Shown: piece after piece, positions 53,664 through 62,724 of the stretch
How the letters are laid out: every line of letters begins with the position of its first letter
How positions within the stretch are numbered: position 1 is the first letter of the stretch
Origin: Chachezhania sediminis
Lineage (GTDB): Bacteria; Pseudomonadota; Alphaproteobacteria; Rhodobacterales; Rhodobacteraceae
Direction of reading: 5' to 3'
Length of the DNA stretch: 64,000 bases
Assembly (NCBI RefSeq): GCF_009765275.1
Contig: NZ_VOPH01000013.1
Location: 1 to 64,000, forward strand
Program-made: the position numbers and the translations under genes
The notes under the pieces: generated by a model
Database searches by the model: none
Told to the model about the DNA's origin: nothing
What the model saw: the letters and a program-made list of their open reading frames with translations, nothing else

Positions 53664-54600
53664 CTCGGGTATTGATCTGGCCATCGTCGGCGTGGGCAAG
53701 ATCGCCCGCGACCAGCACATCCCGGCGATCCGGGCCGGAGGCCAGTTCCGCCTTGCCGCTACCGTCAGCCGCTCCGGCGGGGTGGACGGGGTGGAAAACC
53801 ACGCGACGCTGGACGCCCTGCTGACCGCCCGCCCCGACATCACGGCGATTTCCTTCTGCAACCCGCCGCAGGTCCGCTATGACGGTGCCCGCGCCGCGCT
53901 GGAGGCCGGGCGGCACGTGATGCTGGAAAAACCCCCGGGCGCCAGCCTGGCCGAAGTGCAGGACCTGGCCGCGCTGGCCGAGGCGAAGGGCCTGACGCTT
54001 TACGCGACCTGGCATTCGCGGCACGCGGCCTCGGTCGCCAATGCGAAGGCCTGGCTGGCGGACCGGATAGTGCGCGAGGTCCGGATCGACTGGAAAGAGG
54101 ACGTCCGCGTCTGGCATCCCGGCCAGACTTGGATCTGGCAGGCGGGCGGCCTGGGGGTCTTCGATCCGGCGATCAACGCCTTTTCGATCCTGACGGAAAT
54201 CCTGCCGGTCCCGGTGCATGTGACCATGGCGGAACTGTTCTTTCCGTCGAACTGCGAAACCCCCATCGCGGCGGAAGTGCAGTTCAAGGGCCCCGGCATG
54301 ACCGCCACGGCCGATCTGGATTTCCTCTACGAGGGGGATCCGATGTGGACCATGGCAGTGACGACCGATGCCGGCACCCTGATCCTGTCGCAGGGCGGCG
54401 CCGTGATGGAGATCGATGCCACCGCAGGGGCGGAATGGGACGTGCAGCCGGGCATCCACGGCGAATACCCGGCGCTTTACGGCGCCTTTGCCGGGCTGCT
54501 GGCGGACGGCGCGCGCGAGGTGGACACCCGTCCGCTGACCCTTGTCGCCGATGCCTTCATGCTGGGACGCCGCGTGACGGTGGCCCCGTTTCACGAGTGA
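53650..54600 (+). CDS. gal: D-galactose/L-arabinose 1-dehydrogenase (Gfo/Idh/MocA family)
   Basis: This 316-aa NAD(P) enzyme oxidises the aldose at C1 to the lactone. It has the Rossmann turn IVGVGKIARDQH, the EKP catalytic motif (VMLEKPPGAS) and WHSRHAASV. Its size and motifs match rhizobial galactose dehydrogenase. The start is GTG at 53650, inside the dehydratase reading frame. With the downstream lactonase and the dehydratase it forms the first three steps of the De Ley-Doudoroff route. Confidence 0.88.
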   Translation: MTVTDSGIDLAIVGVGKIARDQHIPAIRAGGQFRLAATVSRSGGVDGVENHATLDALLTARPDITAISFCNPPQVRYDGARAALEAGRHVMLEKPPGASLAEVQDLAALAEAKGLTLYATWHSRHAASVANAKAWLADRIVREVRIDWKEDVRVWHPGQTWIWQAGGLGVFDPAINAFSILTEILPVPVHVTMAELFFPSNCETPIAAEVQFKGPGMTATADLDFLYEGDPMWTMAVTTDAGTLILSQGGAVMEIDATAGAEWDVQPGIHGEYPALYGAFAGLLADGAREVDTRPLTLVADAFMLGRRVTVAPFHE

Positions 54601-54688
54601 GCCGGGAGGAGAGAGACCGGCTGTTCCAAGACCGGGGCACGGGATCGGCCCGTCCCCGGACAGAAACCAAGAGGGGGAGAACCCGACC

Positions 54689-55642
54689 ATGACCATCAGG
54701 ACACTACTTTCAGCCGCGGCAGCGCTGGCGCTGACGGCCGGCATGGCGCAGGCGCAGGTGGTGGGCTTCAGCCAGATCGGATCGGAATCCGGCTGGCGCG
54801 CTGCCGAAACCACGCTGACCAAGCAGCAGGCTGCCGAACGGGGCATCGACCTGCGCTTTTCCGATGCGCAGCAGCGGCAGGAAAACCAGATCGCCGCGAT
54901 CCGGTCCTTCATCGCGCAAGGAGTCGACGCGATCCTTCTGGCGCCCGTCGTCGCCACCGGCTGGGACAGCGTGCTGGAAGAGGCGAAAGAGGCCGATATC
55001 CCGGTCGTCCTGCTGGACCGGCAGGTCGACAGTTCGGACGATCTTTACCTGACCGCGGTGGGATCCGATCTTGTCCATGAAGGACAGGTGGCCGGCGAAT
55101 GGCTGGTCAGTGCCGCGAACGGCGAGGACTGCCGCGTGGTCGAGCTTCAGGGTACGACGGGATCGTCGCCCGCCATCGACCGCAAGACCGGGTTCGAACA
55201 GGGCATTGCGGGCCACGACAACATCCAGCTGGTCCGCAGCCAGACCGGGGACTTCACAAGGGCGCAGGGCAAGGAGGTGATGGAAAGCTTCCTGCAGGCC
55301 GAAAACGGTGGCAAGGATATTTGTGCGTTATACGCACACAATGACGACATGGCGGTGGGCGCGATCCAGGCGATCAAGGAAGCCGGCCTGCAGCCGGGCG
55401 AAGACATCCTTGTCGTGTCCATCGACGCCGTGCCGGACATCTTCCAGGCCATGGCCGCGGGCGAGGCCAATGCGACGGTAGAGCTGACGCCCAACATGGC
55501 CGGCCCCGCCTTCGACGCGCTGGCGGCCTACTGGAAGGACGGGTCCGTCCCGGCGAAGTTCATCCAGACCGAGTCCAAGCTTTACACGCCGTCGGACGAT
55601 CCGCAGGCTGAGTACGAGCGGCGCAAGGATCTGGGCTACTGA
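54689..55642 (+). CDS. ytfQ: Galactofuranose-type ABC transporter binding protein (YtfQ-like)
   Basis: The 317-aa product has a signal peptide of 22 residues (GMAQA) and begins the mature chain with VVGFSQIGSESGWRAAET, the YtfQ hallmark. YtfQ binds galactofuranose; relatives take galactose. A separate 88-bp upstream gap with GAGGGGGAG starts a second transport operon within the same cluster. A strong hairpin follows the gene. Confidence 0.88.
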   Translation: MTIRTLLSAAAALALTAGMAQAQVVGFSQIGSESGWRAAETTLTKQQAAERGIDLRFSDAQQRQENQIAAIRSFIAQGVDAILLAPVVATGWDSVLEEAKEADIPVVLLDRQVDSSDDLYLTAVGSDLVHEGQVAGEWLVSAANGEDCRVVELQGTTGSSPAIDRKTGFEQGIAGHDNIQLVRSQTGDFTRAQGKEVMESFLQAENGGKDICALYAHNDDMAVGAIQAIKEAGLQPGEDILVVSIDAVPDIFQAMAAGEANATVELTPNMAGPAFDALAAYWKDGSVPAKFIQTESKLYTPSDDPQAEYERRKDLGY

Positions 55643-55659
55643 ACCCGGACGCAACGCCA

Positions 55660-55685
55660 TTGCAGGCCGGCCTTCCGGCCTGCAA
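55660..55685 (+). terminator. Intercistronic hairpin after ytfQ
   Basis: Eleven-bp perfect arms (TTGCAGGCCGG and complement) with a CCTT loop, and no T-run. It is placed just like those after the other binding-protein genes, so it probably adjusts the ratio of receptor to ABC subunits. Confidence 0.55.
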
Positions 55686-55706
55686 CGCACCAGGGGGGAA
55701 CGGCAT

Positions 55707-57209
55707 TTGCTGACGATCAGGTCCTTGACCAAGAGGTTTCCGGGCACGCTGGCGCTGGACGACGTGCGCTTTGACCTGCGGGCCGGAGAGGTCCACGCGC
55801 TTCTGGGCGAAAACGGCGCGGGCAAGTCGACGCTGATCAAGTGCCTGACCGGCGCCTATCGCCCCGATGGCGGGGAAATCCGGCTGGACGGCGCGAAGAT
55901 CGCGCCCCGCTCGACCTCGGAAGCGCAGGAGCTGGGGATCGGCACGGTCTATCAGGAGGTCAACCTGCTGCCGAACCTGACCGTCGCCCAGAACCTGTGT
56001 TTCGGCCGGGAACCAAGACGGGCGGGCATGATCCGGACCCGCGCGATGACCCGGGCCGCGCAGGACATGCTGGACCCTTACGGACTGGACATCGATGTCA
56101 CCCGGGACCTGGGACACTATTCCGTCGCCATCCGGCAGATCGTGGCCATCGCCCGCGCGGTGGCCCTGTCGGGCAAGGTGCTGATCCTGGACGAACCCAC
56201 CGCCAGTCTGGACGCGCGCGAGGTAAAGATGCTGTTCGACGTGGTTCGCGGCCTGAAGGCGCGCGGGCTGGGGATCGTCTTCGTGTCGCATTTCCTGGAC
56301 CAGGTCTTCGACCTGTCCGACCGGGTGACGGTGCTGCGGAACGGCCGCCACATCGTGACCGAGGACATCGCCGCGCTGGACCGCCTGTCGCTGATCGAAC
56401 ACATGCTGGGCCACGCGCTGGAGACAGAGGTCGCCGATCACGCCACCTCGCACGATGCCGTGATCGCCCGGCCCGAAATGCTGACCTTCCGCGGCATGGG
56501 GCGGGCTGGGGTCGTGGGCCCCTTCGATCTGGACGTGGGGCAGGGCGAGGTCGTGGGGCTGGCGGGCCTTCTGGGGTCGGGCCGGACCGAAAGTGCGGAA
56601 TACCTCTTCGGCCTCCGTTCCGGCGGGACGGCGGAAGACATCAAGGGCCCGATCCCGATCGACACGCCGCGCAAGGCCATCGCCGCGGGCTTCGGCTTTG
56701 CGCCCGAGGATCGCAAGACCGACGGTATCGTCGCCGAACTGAGCGTCCGGGAAAACATCGCCCTGGCGCTGCAGGCCAGGCGCGGCTGGGCGCGGCCGAT
56801 GCCGCGCGCGGAACAGCAGCGGCTGGCCCGGATGTATATCGAGCGGCTGGATATCCGCACCTCCGACGCGGAAAAGGCGGTGGGGGACCTGTCGGGCGGC
56901 AACCAGCAGAAGGTCGTTCTGGCCCGCTGGCTGGCGATGAACCCGCGGTTCCTGATCCTGGACGAACCCACGCGGGGCATCGATGTGGGCGCCCATGCCG
57001 AAATCCTGCGGCTGATCCACGAACTGGTGGGGGAAGGCATGTCGCTGCTGGTGATCTCGTCCGAACTGGATGAACTGATCGCGGTCGCAGACCGGGTGAT
57101 CGTGGTCCGCGACCGGGCCCATGTGGCGGAACTGACCGGGGCCGAGATCCGGGCCGACACCATCGTCCGCGCCATCGCCCGCCATGACGAAATCGGGGAG
57201 GTCGCCTGA
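55707..57209 (+). CDS. ytfR: Galactofuranose-type ABC transporter ATP-binding protein (YtfR-like)
   Basis: This 500-aa double ATPase has [17 protein letters not shown] and LDEPTASLDARE in half one, and [15 protein letters not shown] and [13 protein letters not shown] in half two. The second half has the degenerate P-loop LAGLLGSGRTESAEYLFG. The start is a TTG at 55707 supported by an AGGGGGGA site. It overlaps ytfT by 1 bp. Confidence 0.9.
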   Translation: MLTIRSLTKRFPGTLALDDVRFDLRAGEVHALLGENGAGKSTLIKCLTGAYRPDGGEIRLDGAKIAPRSTSEAQELGIGTVYQEVNLLPNLTVAQNLCFGREPRRAGMIRTRAMTRAAQDMLDPYGLDIDVTRDLGHYSVAIRQIVAIARAVALSGKVLILDEPTASLDAREVKMLFDVVRGLKARGLGIVFVSHFLDQVFDLSDRVTVLRNGRHIVTEDIAALDRLSLIEHMLGHALETEVADHATSHDAVIARPEMLTFRGMGRAGVVGPFDLDVGQGEVVGLAGLLGSGRTESAEYLFGLRSGGTAEDIKGPIPIDTPRKAIAAGFGFAPEDRKTDGIVAELSVRENIALALQARRGWARPMPRAEQQRLARMYIERLDIRTSDAEKAVGDLSGGNQQKVVLARWLAMNPRFLILDEPTRGIDVGAHAEILRLIHELVGEGMSLLVISSELDELIAVADRVIVVRDRAHVAELTGAEIRADTIVRAIARHDEIGEVA

Positions 57210-58231
57210 TGCAGCGCACGCTGACCCAGCTGGCCCCGCAACTGGTGACGCTGGCGGCCGTGGTGCTGCTGGTCTGGGTGGTGTTCCCCGGGTTTCTCGA
57301 CATCCGTCTGGTCGACGGGCGGCTGGTGGGGCCGGTGATCGACATCCTGAAGCGCGGCGCGCCGGTGGCGCTGCTGGCGACGGGGATGACGCTGGTCATC
57401 GCGACCAGGGGTATCGACCTGTCGGTCGGCACCGTGATGGCGATCTGCGGCGCTGTCGCCGCCTGGGCCATCGACGGCGGTTTCGGGCTGGGCGGTGCGC
57501 TGGCGCTGGCCATTGTGGCCGGGCTGGTCGCCGGGCTGTGGAACGGAACCCTGGTGGCCATCGTGGGGATCCAGCCCATCGTGGCCACGCTGATCCTGAT
57601 GACCGCCGGCCGGGGCATCGCCCAGCTGATCACCGAAGGCCGGATCCTGACCTTCACGCATGACGGTTTTGCCTGGCTGGGGTCGGGCACGCTGCTGGCC
57701 GTGCCCGTGCCGGCGGTGATCTGGGTCCTGACCGGCATCGCGGCGGCGCTTCTGATGCGGCGCACCGCCCTTGGCCTGCTGGTCGAGGCCGTCGGGATCA
57801 ACCGCCGTGCCGCGGCCCTGGCCGGCGTCAATGCCACGGTTCTGCTGATCGCGGTCTACATGGCCTCGGGCCTTTGCGCCGCGCTGGCGGGGATCATCAC
57901 CGCGGCAGACATCCGCGGGGCGGATGCGAACAATGCCGGCCTCTGGCTGGAGCTGGACGCGATTCTGGCGGTGGTGATCGGGGGCAACTCTCTTCTGGGT
58001 GGCCGGTTTTCCGTCGCGGCGTCGCTGATCGGGGCGATGATCATCCAGACCATCGACACCGGCATCCTGCTGGCGGGCTTTCCTTCGGAATACAATCTGG
58101 TGATCAAGGCGGCGCTGGTGCTGGTAATCCTGGTGCTGCAATCGCCGCGCTTTGCCGCCGAATGGCGGACCTGGCGCGCCGCGCGGGCCGAGCCGCGCCC
58201 CGCCGGACAGGTGCAGGAGGACGCACCATGA
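57209..58231 (+). CDS. ytfT: Sugar ABC transporter permease (YtfT-like)
   Basis: This 340-aa AraH/RbsC-type permease has ATRGIDLSVGTVMAICGA, GIQPIVATLILMTAGRG and VIGGNSLLGGRFSVAASLIGA. It forms the channel with the second permease encoded next; the two genes overlap by 4 bp. YtfT/YjfF-type importers use two different permeases, and both are present here. Confidence 0.9.
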   Translation: MQRTLTQLAPQLVTLAAVVLLVWVVFPGFLDIRLVDGRLVGPVIDILKRGAPVALLATGMTLVIATRGIDLSVGTVMAICGAVAAWAIDGGFGLGGALALAIVAGLVAGLWNGTLVAIVGIQPIVATLILMTAGRGIAQLITEGRILTFTHDGFAWLGSGTLLAVPVPAVIWVLTGIAAALLMRRTALGLLVEAVGINRRAAALAGVNATVLLIAVYMASGLCAALAGIITAADIRGADANNAGLWLELDAILAVVIGGNSLLGGRFSVAASLIGAMIIQTIDTGILLAGFPSEYNLVIKAALVLVILVLQSPRFAAEWRTWRAARAEPRPAGQVQEDAP

Positions 58232-59205
58232 CCAATCCCCGGCTGCTGCCGCTTTACGCCACCATCGCGATCTTCCTGGTGGCCTGCGTGATCTGCTATG
58301 CGCAGTTTCCCTACATGGCCTCGACCCGGGTTCTGGGGAACCTGCTGACCGACAATGCCTATCTGGGGATCGTGGCCGTGGGCATGACGGTCGTGATCCT
58401 GTCGGGGGGGATCGATCTGTCCGTGGGGTCGGTCATCGCCTTTTCCGGCGTCTTCATCGCTGTGCTGCTGCGGGACACGGGGCTTCATCCGCTGGTGGTC
58501 TTCGCCCTGCTTCTGGTGGTCACGACCGCCTTTGGTGCGGCGATGGGCGGGCTGATCCACGTGCTGGAAATGCCGGCCTTCATCGTCACTCTGGCGGGCA
58601 TGTTCCTGGCCCGGGGGGCTGCCTACATGCTGACCATCGACAGCGTGCCGATCGACGATCCGTTCTTCACCATGCTGCAGAAGGCCTATTACCTGATGCC
58701 AGGCAAGGGGCGGCTGACGCTGATCGGGGTGGTGATGCTGCTTTCGGTCGTCGCGGGCATGGTGATCGCCCACCGCACGCGGTTCGGGTCCAGCGTCTTT
58801 GCCCTGGGGGGCGGCGTCCAGACCGCGCGGCTGATGGGCGTGAAGGTCGGGCGGACGACGGTCGGGATCTATGCCTTTTCCGGCTTCATGGCCGGGCTTT
58901 CGGGCATCGTCTTCGCGATCTACACCGGGTCGGGCTATCCGCTGGCGACCGTGGGGACCGAACTGACGGCGATTGCCGCCGTCGTCATCGGCGGGGCCAT
59001 CCTGACGGGCGGCGCGGGTTATGTCTTCGGCACGCTGATCGGCGTGCTGACCATGGGGCTGATCCAGACCTACATCGTCTTCGACGGCACGCTGTCCAGC
59101 TGGTGGACCAAGATTGTGATCGGGGGCCTGCTTCTGATGTTCATCGTGCTGCAGAAGGGCCTGCTGCGCCTGTCGACGGCGCGTCTGGCCGGGGGCGCCG
59201 CGTGA
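58228..59205 (+). CDS. yjfF: Sugar ABC transporter permease (YjfF-like)
   Basis: This second permease (325 aa) of the YtfQRT-YjfF importer has [35 protein letters not shown] and VIGGAILTGGAGYVFGTLIG. It overlaps dgoK through a GTGA junction, which ties sugar import to 2-keto-3-deoxygalactonate metabolism. Confidence 0.9.
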   Translation: MTNPRLLPLYATIAIFLVACVICYAQFPYMASTRVLGNLLTDNAYLGIVAVGMTVVILSGGIDLSVGSVIAFSGVFIAVLLRDTGLHPLVVFALLLVVTTAFGAAMGGLIHVLEMPAFIVTLAGMFLARGAAYMLTIDSVPIDDPFFTMLQKAYYLMPGKGRLTLIGVVMLLSVVAGMVIAHRTRFGSSVFALGGGVQTARLMGVKVGRTTVGIYAFSGFMAGLSGIVFAIYTGSGYPLATVGTELTAIAAVVIGGAILTGGAGYVFGTLIGVLTMGLIQTYIVFDGTLSSWWTKIVIGGLLLMFIVLQKGLLRLSTARLAGGAA

Positions 59206-60116
59206 CCGCCTGGATCGCCTGCGACTGGGGAACCTCGAACCTGCGGCTTTGGGCGCTGGATGCGGATGGCCGCGTCCTGGCCGAACGGACATCGGACAAG
59301 GGCATGGGCCGGCTGGCCCCCGACGGGTACGAACCCGCGCTGCTGGACCTGGCGACCCAGTTCCTGCCTGCCGATGTCTGTCCCTTCACCGTGCCCGTGC
59401 CGGTGATCGTCTGCGGCATGGCCGGTGCACGGCAAGGCTGGCGCGAGGCGCCCTATCTGCCCGTGCCCTGTGTCCCGTCCGGTGCCGGTGCCGTGCGGGT
59501 GGCGACGCGGGACCCGCGGCTGGAGGTTCACATCCTGCCGGGCCTGTCGCAGACCGATCCCGCCGATGTCATGCGGGGGGAAGAAACGCAGATCGCAGGT
59601 CTCTTGCACGGGGATCCGGGCTTTGACGGTGTCCTGTGCCTGCCGGGGACGCATTCGAAATGGGTGCGTGCGGCCGGCGGCCGCGTCCTGCATTTCGGAA
59701 CCGTCATGACGGGAGAGCTGTTCGCCCTGCTGTCCGAACATTCCGTCCTGCGCCACACGGTCGGGGGCGGAGAAGACCCGGCCGCCTTCGATGCCGCCGT
59801 CACCGCTGCACTGGCGGACCCGGCCGGCTGGATGACCCGGCTGTTTCCCTTGCGGGCCGAGGCGCTGCTGGGCGATCTGTCCCCGGCCACGGCGGGGGCG
59901 CGGCTGTCGGGCGGGCTGATCGGGGCCGAACTGGCCGCGATGCGCGCCACCTGGCAGGGGCAGCAGGTGGCGCTGATCGGGGCGGACCGGCTGTCGGATC
60001 TCTATGCCCGCGCGCTGACGGGGCAGGGCGTGCCGGTCACCCGGCATGACGCAAGGGCCCTGACGCTGGCCGGTCTGAAGGCGGCCCATGCCGCGCTTGG
60101 AAAGGTGGCCGCATGA
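59202..60116 (+). CDS. dgoK: 2-dehydro-3-deoxygalactonokinase
   Basis: This 304-aa kinase phosphorylates 2-keto-3-deoxy-D-galactonate at the expense of ATP. Its N-terminal phosphate motif is IACDWGTSNLRLWALD, with MRGEETQIAGLL, LPGTHSKWV and FGTVMTGELFALL as family signatures. The start is GTG overlapping yjfF. It precedes dgoA with a 4-bp overlap, making the kinase-aldolase pair. Confidence 0.92.
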   Translation: MTAWIACDWGTSNLRLWALDADGRVLAERTSDKGMGRLAPDGYEPALLDLATQFLPADVCPFTVPVPVIVCGMAGARQGWREAPYLPVPCVPSGAGAVRVATRDPRLEVHILPGLSQTDPADVMRGEETQIAGLLHGDPGFDGVLCLPGTHSKWVRAAGGRVLHFGTVMTGELFALLSEHSVLRHTVGGGEDPAAFDAAVTAALADPAGWMTRLFPLRAEALLGDLSPATAGARLSGGLIGAELAAMRATWQGQQVALIGADRLSDLYARALTGQGVPVTRHDARALTLAGLKAAHAALGKVAA

Positions 60117-60718
60117 CCCGACCCCTGATCGCCATCCTGCGCGGGGTCACCCCGGCAGAGGTCGAACCGATTGCCCGGGCCCTGATCGATGCCGGGATCA
60201 CCCTCATCGAGGTGCCGCTGAACTCTCCCGACCCGTTCGAGAGCATTCGCCGCCTGGTCGACCGCTTCGGCGATACGGCGATGATCGGCGCGGGCACGGT
60301 GCTGGAACCGGAACAGGTCGACCGTCTGGCCGGGATCGGGGCGAAGTTTGTGGTCTCGCCCGACTGCAACCCGCAGGTCATCCGGGCCACGAAGGCGGCC
60401 GGGATGACATCCTGCCCCGGGGTGATGACGCCCAGCGACTGTTTCGCGGCCCTTCGGGCGGGGGCGGATGTGCTGAAGCTGTTCCCGGGTTCGCTGATCG
60501 GGCCCGGCGGGCTGAAGGCGATCCGGGCGGTACTGCCCCCGGACACGCAGGTCTATGCCGTGGGCGGGGCGGGGCCTGCAAATTTCGCCGACTGGCGCGC
60601 GGCGGGTGCGGACGGGTTCGGCATTGGCACGGCACTTTATCACCCCGGCGACACAGCGGCAGAGGTCGCACCCCGCGCCGCCGACCTGGTCGCCCGCTTC
60701 GACGAGGTTTTCGGATGA
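60113..60718 (+). CDS. dgoA: 2-dehydro-3-deoxy-6-phosphogalactonate aldolase
   Basis: This 201-aa class I aldolase of the KDPG/KHG family has IEVPLNSPDPFESI, the catalytic region VVSPDCNPQV and the Schiff-base lysine in DVLKLFPGSLIG. It cleaves KDPGal to pyruvate and glyceraldehyde 3-phosphate. Overlaps on both sides (dgoK, lactonase) place it in one transcript with the transporter. Confidence 0.93.
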   Translation: MTRPLIAILRGVTPAEVEPIARALIDAGITLIEVPLNSPDPFESIRRLVDRFGDTAMIGAGTVLEPEQVDRLAGIGAKFVVSPDCNPQVIRATKAAGMTSCPGVMTPSDCFAALRAGADVLKLFPGSLIGPGGLKAIRAVLPPDTQVYAVGGAGPANFADWRAAGADGFGIGTALYHPGDTAAEVAPRAADLVARFDEVFG

Positions 60719-61563
60719 CGACACAGATCTTCGACCCCCGCACCTGCGAACTGGGCGAAGGACCGCTCTGGCACCCGGAACGGCAGCAGTTCTTCTGGTT
60801 CGACATCATCGGCATGCGGCTTCTGTCCCGGGACGGGGACACGCCGCTGGAATGGTCGCTTGGCGAACATGCCTCGGCCGCCGGGTGGATCGACCGGGGG
60901 ACTATGCTGATCGCGACGGAAACCGGGCTGCGCCGGTTCGATATCGACAGCGGCGATCATGAACCGGTGATCGCGCTGGAAGCCGGAAACCCGGCCAACC
61001 GCTCGAACGACGGGCGGACCGACCCGATGGGCGGGTTCTGGATCGGCACCATGGGCAAGGCCGCAGAACCGCGGGCCGGGGCGATCTACCGGTTCTACGG
61101 CGGGGCTGTCGAAAAGATTGTCCCCGATGTCTCGATCCCCAATGCGATCTGCTTCGCACCGGACGGGCGGACGGCCTATCACGCCGACACCCGCCGGCAA
61201 CGGATCTGGGCACAGCCGCTGGATGCCGCGGGCTGGCCCGACGGGCCGGCCGAGGTCTTCGTCGACCTGCGGCCCGAGGGGCTGAACCCCGACGGCGCGG
61301 TGATCGATGCGGATGGCGCCTTGTGGAACGCGCAATGGGGCGCGGGACGCGTCGCGCGATACCTGCCCGACGGCACCTTCGACCGGGCCATCGCGGTGGC
61401 CGGGCACCATGCCTCGTGCCCCTGTTTCGGCGGGGCCGACCTGGACCGGATGATCGTCACCACCGCGTGCGAGGGGATCGAGGCGCCCGACGATGCGCAG
61501 GGCCTGGTCTATGCGGTCGACCCTGGGGTCCGGGGCCTGCGCGAATACAGGGTGAAGGCGTGA
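60715..61563 (+). CDS. SMP-30/gluconolactonase-family sugar lactonase
   Basis: This 282-aa six-bladed beta-propeller has metal ligands in LGEGPLWHP (Glu), NRSNDGRTDPMGGFW (Asn) and NPDGAVIDADGALWNAQWG (Asp). It would hydrolyse galactono- or arabinono-lactone made by the upstream dehydrogenase to the aldonic acid. ATG at 60715 overlaps the dgoA stop. Confidence 0.9.
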   Translation: MTTQIFDPRTCELGEGPLWHPERQQFFWFDIIGMRLLSRDGDTPLEWSLGEHASAAGWIDRGTMLIATETGLRRFDIDSGDHEPVIALEAGNPANRSNDGRTDPMGGFWIGTMGKAAEPRAGAIYRFYGGAVEKIVPDVSIPNAICFAPDGRTAYHADTRRQRIWAQPLDAAGWPDGPAEVFVDLRPEGLNPDGAVIDADGALWNAQWGAGRVARYLPDGTFDRAIAVAGHHASCPCFGGADLDRMIVTTACEGIEAPDDAQGLVYAVDPGVRGLREYRVKA

Positions 61564-62552
61564 CGCGAAGCGAACCCTTCGGCACGCTGCCGGACGGGCA
61601 GCCGGTCGAACGCGTTCGGATCGCGGGCGGCGGGCTTACGGCCCATGTCCTGACCTTCGGCGCCACAGTGCAGGACCTGCGGCTGGACGGCATCGACCGC
61701 CCGCTGGTGCTGGGGGCCGACGAAATCGCGCCCTACCTTGGCCCGATGCGCTACTTCGGGGCCATCGTCGGCCGCTTTGCCAACCGGATCGGGAATGCGC
61801 GGTTCATCCTGGACGGACGGACTTATGAAACCGACCCGAACTTCCGCGACCGGCATACGCTGCATGGCGGCAGCGCGGGCGCAGGCGACCGGATCTGGCA
61901 GATCGCGGATCTGGAGCGGGACGCCGTCCGCCTGCGGCTGCGGATGGCAGACGGAGAGATGGGGTTTCCCGGCAATCTGGACGTCCATGTCCGGTACAGG
62001 CTGGCGGGCGACGGCGCCTTGCAGGTCACGATCATGGCGGAAACCGATGCGCCGACACCCTGCAGCCTGGCCCATCACGGCTATTTCAACCTGGACGGAG
62101 GGCCTGATATCCTGGGCCACAGGTTGCAGGCCGCGGCCGAGCACTATCTTCCCGTCGATACGGACCTGATCCCGACCGGAGAGATCGCGCCCGTCGGCAG
62201 GACCGCCTTCGACTTTCGCCATCCCCGCCCCGTCGCGCCGGGTGGATACGATCACAATCTGTGCCTGGGCCGGGCCCGCGGACCGCTGCGCGAGGTGGCG
62301 CGACTGACGGGCGCAACGGGCGCGACCATGACGGTGGCCACGACCGAACCGGGGCTTCAGGTCTATGACGGCGCCCATATCGACACGGCACAGGGGCTGG
62401 AGGGGCGGGCCTATGGCGCCCATGCCGGGCTGGCGCTGGAAACCCAAGGATGGCCGGATGCGCCGAACCGGCCCGAGTTCCCGGACACGGTCCTGCGGCC
62501 GGGCGACGTTTACAGGTCCGAGACGGTCTATCGCTTCAGCCCGGCGCCTTGA
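61560..62552 (+). CDS. galM: Aldose 1-epimerase (mutarotase)
   Basis: The 330-aa product interconverts alpha and beta anomers, feeding the anomer used by galactose dehydrogenase. Motifs are GRFANRIGNARF, HTLHGG, AHHGYFNLDG with the catalytic His, and TTEPGLQVYDG with the catalytic Glu. The start is a GTG overlapping the lactonase stop. It is the last gene of the sugar operon; 172 bp without a gene follow before the convergent tetR. Confidence 0.92.
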   Translation: MTRSEPFGTLPDGQPVERVRIAGGGLTAHVLTFGATVQDLRLDGIDRPLVLGADEIAPYLGPMRYFGAIVGRFANRIGNARFILDGRTYETDPNFRDRHTLHGGSAGAGDRIWQIADLERDAVRLRLRMADGEMGFPGNLDVHVRYRLAGDGALQVTIMAETDAPTPCSLAHHGYFNLDGGPDILGHRLQAAAEHYLPVDTDLIPTGEIAPVGRTAFDFRHPRPVAPGGYDHNLCLGRARGPLREVARLTGATGATMTVATTEPGLQVYDGAHIDTAQGLEGRAYGAHAGLALETQGWPDAPNRPEFPDTVLRPGDVYRSETVYRFSPAP

Positions 62553-62724
62553 AGGCGATCCCCGTTGCCGGAAGCAGGGGCCGCGCTGCGATCTTTTCAG
62601 GGGGTTTTCTGTGGTTTTCCCTGGGGTGGCGTGCAGAGAACCATGCGGGGCCGGTGGCCGTGCCCCCCCAGGCCGATGGCGGCCATCAGGGGAGCCGGTG
62701 CCGCCCTGACCTGGCCTTTGCCGC

